Source: JALORV01 sp963775635 (GTDB lineage: Bacteria; Pseudomonadota; Gammaproteobacteria; Burkholderiales; Burkholderiaceae_F). Taken from it: DNA of 64,000 bases. The stretch is from contig CAVZJO010000013.1 in the NCBI GenBank assembly GCA_963775635.1, forward strand, positions 186,001 through 250,000, given 5' to 3'. Of this stretch, positions 62,572-64,000 are shown one piece after another; position 1 is the stretch's first letter, and every line of letters begins with the position of its first letter. The notes beneath the pieces were generated by a model. It was not told the origin of the DNA, did no database searches, and was given only the letters and a program-made list of their open reading frames with translations. The position numbers were made by a program, and so were the translations under genes.

Positions 62572-64000
62572 ATGGCGTTGACCTCATCGCGATCGCTCAA
62601 GGACAGGTTCGCCTCCGGTGCGCGCTGGACGGTTGCCCTGCGCCTTGTTGACCGTGGTTTGGGCTTCGCCAGCACTTTGCTGCTGGCACGACTGCTGACG
62701 CCGGAAGACTTTGGCGTTGTGGCCATGGGCACTTCCATCCAGGCGATTCTGCTGGCTGTCACGGAGTTCGGCTTCATCCAGTCGCTCATTCAGCGCTCGG
62801 ACACCGACAATAAGGCATACGACACGGCGTGGACGCTGCTGATCATCGCGAATGCGATCGTTTCGCTGATCCTCGTCGCGTTGATCCCTCTAGCACTGCG
62901 CTGGTATGACGATCCGCGAGTGGTGCCGGTCATGGTTGCACTTGCGTTTCATGCGTTCCTGTCATCGTTCAGAAACGTCGGTTATGTTCTTTACGAGCGG
63001 GAGATGAATTTTCGGCCCGCATTCTTGATGGCTCTCTGGCGGAAGATCGCCAGCGTCCTTGTGGCGGCCAGTGCTGCGTACGTCCTGGGCAACTACTGGG
63101 CGCTGCTTGCGGGCGTCCTGGCTGGGGTCGTCACGGAAGTTGCTGTCAGCTACTGGCTCTTCCCGTATCGACCGCGGTTTTCGCTAGCAAGGACCAGCGA
63201 GTTGATGGGGTTCTCGAAATGGTGGCTCGCATCGCAGCTGACAGGGCACCTGAATCGACGCGGCCAGGATTTCCTGATCGGCGGGCAACTGGGAGCGGAG
63301 CGGCTGGGTCAGTACTCGGTCGCATTCGAATTCGCGACGCTCCCGACGACCGAAATCGTTGCTCCCCTGACGCGGGCTGTACTGCCGGGGTATGTGATGC
63401 TGAGAGAGAATTCCAGTCGCATGTTTGGCACATTCGCCAGAGTTTGGGGGGGTGTGGCATTGGTTGCCTTGCCCGCCGCCGCAGGGATCTTCTGTCTCTC
63501 AGAGTTGATCACGAAGGTGATTCTCGGCCCCAAATGGGCGGGTACCGAAGGCTTGCTGGGCCTGCTCGCGTTCCTCGGTGCGGCTCACGCCATGTCGACC
63601 AACTTCTGGCCGCTGGTGCTTACGCTGAAGGGACCCAAGGCCTCGTTCATTCTCGCAGTAGTCAGCCTGATTCTGACGATGCCGGCGTTTGTGGCGCTGC
63701 TGATTCTGCAGGGTCTGACCGCGGCTGTACTTGGGCTGATCGGCTCGAGCGTGCTCGTACTGGTGTTGACGGCGGCCTGGTTCGTACACACTCAGGGATT
63801 AGCGGCGCTCTCCTTGCTTCGGCCATTGGTTCGACCGGCGCTTTCAACTCTTGTTATGGTCGCTACTTTGCTCGCTGGTCCACCCTATGCGGCCGGAGAT
63901 GCGAACTGGGCCGGCGACTTCGTGAACCTGCTCGCCCGCGTTGCACTCGGCGCCGTTGTCTACACAATTTCCATTGCCTTTCTTTGGCTGCTTTCGGGTT
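62572..64000 (+). CDS. Wzx-type oligosaccharide flippase (3' end outside window)
   Basis: Open from the ATG at 62572 to the window end, at least 476 residues. It begins ALTSSRSLKDRFASGARWTV, then a string of paired hydrophobic helices (LGFASTLLLARLLTPEDFGV, LLAVTEFGFIQSLIQ, WALLAGVLAGVV, ALSTLVMVATLLAGPP). The ARLLTPEDFG and ALIQR-like motifs mark the MATE-like polysaccharide transporter family (WzxC/colanic acid exporter type), which flips lipid-linked repeat units across the inner membrane. At least ten helices are visible. No frame break in this gene. Confidence 0.9.
   Translation, partial: MALTSSRSLKDRFASGARWTVALRLVDRGLGFASTLLLARLLTPEDFGVVAMGTSIQAILLAVTEFGFIQSLIQRSDTDNKAYDTAWTLLIIANAIVSLILVALIPLALRWYDDPRVVPVMVALAFHAFLSSFRNVGYVLYEREMNFRPAFLMALWRKIASVLVAASAAYVLGNYWALLAGVLAGVVTEVAVSYWLFPYRPRFSLARTSELMGFSKWWLASQLTGHLNRRGQDFLIGGQLGAERLGQYSVAFEFATLPTTEIVAPLTRAVLPGYVMLRENSSRMFGTFARVWGGVALVALPAAAGIFCLSELITKVILGPKWAGTEGLLGLLAFLGAAHAMSTNFWPLVLTLKGPKASFILAVVSLILTMPAFVALLILQGLTAAVLGLIGSSVLVLVLTAAWFVHTQGLAALSLLRPLVRPALSTLVMVATLLAGPPYAAGDANWAGDFVNLLARVALGAVVYTISIAFLWLLSG

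Noticed and set aside
1..64000. CRISPR arrays, rRNA genes or insertion sequences
   Set aside because: No regularly spaced repeats of 25-40 bases, no rRNA sequence, and no transposase gene or IS ends were seen.

Overview
The window is GC-rich, densely coded bacterial DNA and looks like chromosome of a betaproteobacterium (a gammaproteobacterium is less likely). The grounds are the nuoG-to-nuoN order, an ETF-ubiquinone oxidoreductase, a family I CoA-transferase pair, a bacterial initiator tRNA, and above all an exosortase A (XrtA/PEP-CTERM) exopolysaccharide locus with prsK, prsR and prsT. This placement is inferred from gene content; no database search was possible.

Layout. (1) 1-9.9 kb: 3' part of the complex I operon, nuoG (5' end outside the window) to nuoN, all forward. 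(2) 10-17.4 kb: metabolic genes: Nudix hydrolase, cystathionine gamma-synthase-type PLP enzyme, ETF-QO, SDR, thioesterase (with a vestigial duplicate of its 5' end), CoA-transferase subunits A and B, and a CDF metal exporter. (3) 17.4-22.8 kb: a patchy accessory zone with a frameshifted DUF1624 membrane protein, a tyrosine recombinase with a small helix-turn-helix partner, about 0.8 kb without genes, a HigB/HigA-type toxin-antitoxin pair with a readable promoter and operator, gene remnants, a CitE-like lyase, a truncated MaoC-type hydratase, the tail of an XRE regulator, 11-bp tandem repeats and tRNA-fMet. (4) 22.8-24 kb: a secreted trypsin-like protease carrying a PEP-CTERM sorting tag. (5) 24.5-54.4 kb: the XrtA locus. 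prsK/prsR (sensor kinase and sigma-54 activator) and prsT are followed by a nucleotide-sugar dehydrogenase, a secreted serine protease, the initiating sugar transferase, the export lipoprotein, chain-length determinant, tyrosine kinase, outer-membrane barrel, ATPase, deacetylase, FemAB protein, glycosyltransferases, exosortase A fused to an EpsI domain, a methyltransferase, an amidotransferase and further glycosyltransferases. (6) 54.4-61.2 kb: a tightly packed reverse operon (GT4, TPR protein, Tat-exported beta-helix protein, asparagine-synthase-like protein, O-antigen-ligase-type polymerase/ligase, GT2 remnant). (7) 61.3-64 kb: a FemAB/GNAT-like gene and a Wzx-type flippase that runs off the window.

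How it fits together (established for the families, inferred here): an undecaprenyl-linked repeat unit is started by the 33.4-kb sugar transferase, extended by the glycosyltransferases, flipped and polymerised by the flippase and ligase, and exported through the chain-length determinant, export lipoprotein and barrel. Exosortase A processes PEP-CTERM proteins such as the adjacent protease, and PrsK/PrsR would switch on the sigma-54-dependent substrate genes.

The most notable oddity is a cluster of frame breaks between 52.4 and 62.0 kb, most explained by one extra base in a short run. They mean either local gene decay or consensus error. No CRISPR array, rRNA or intact insertion sequence was seen.
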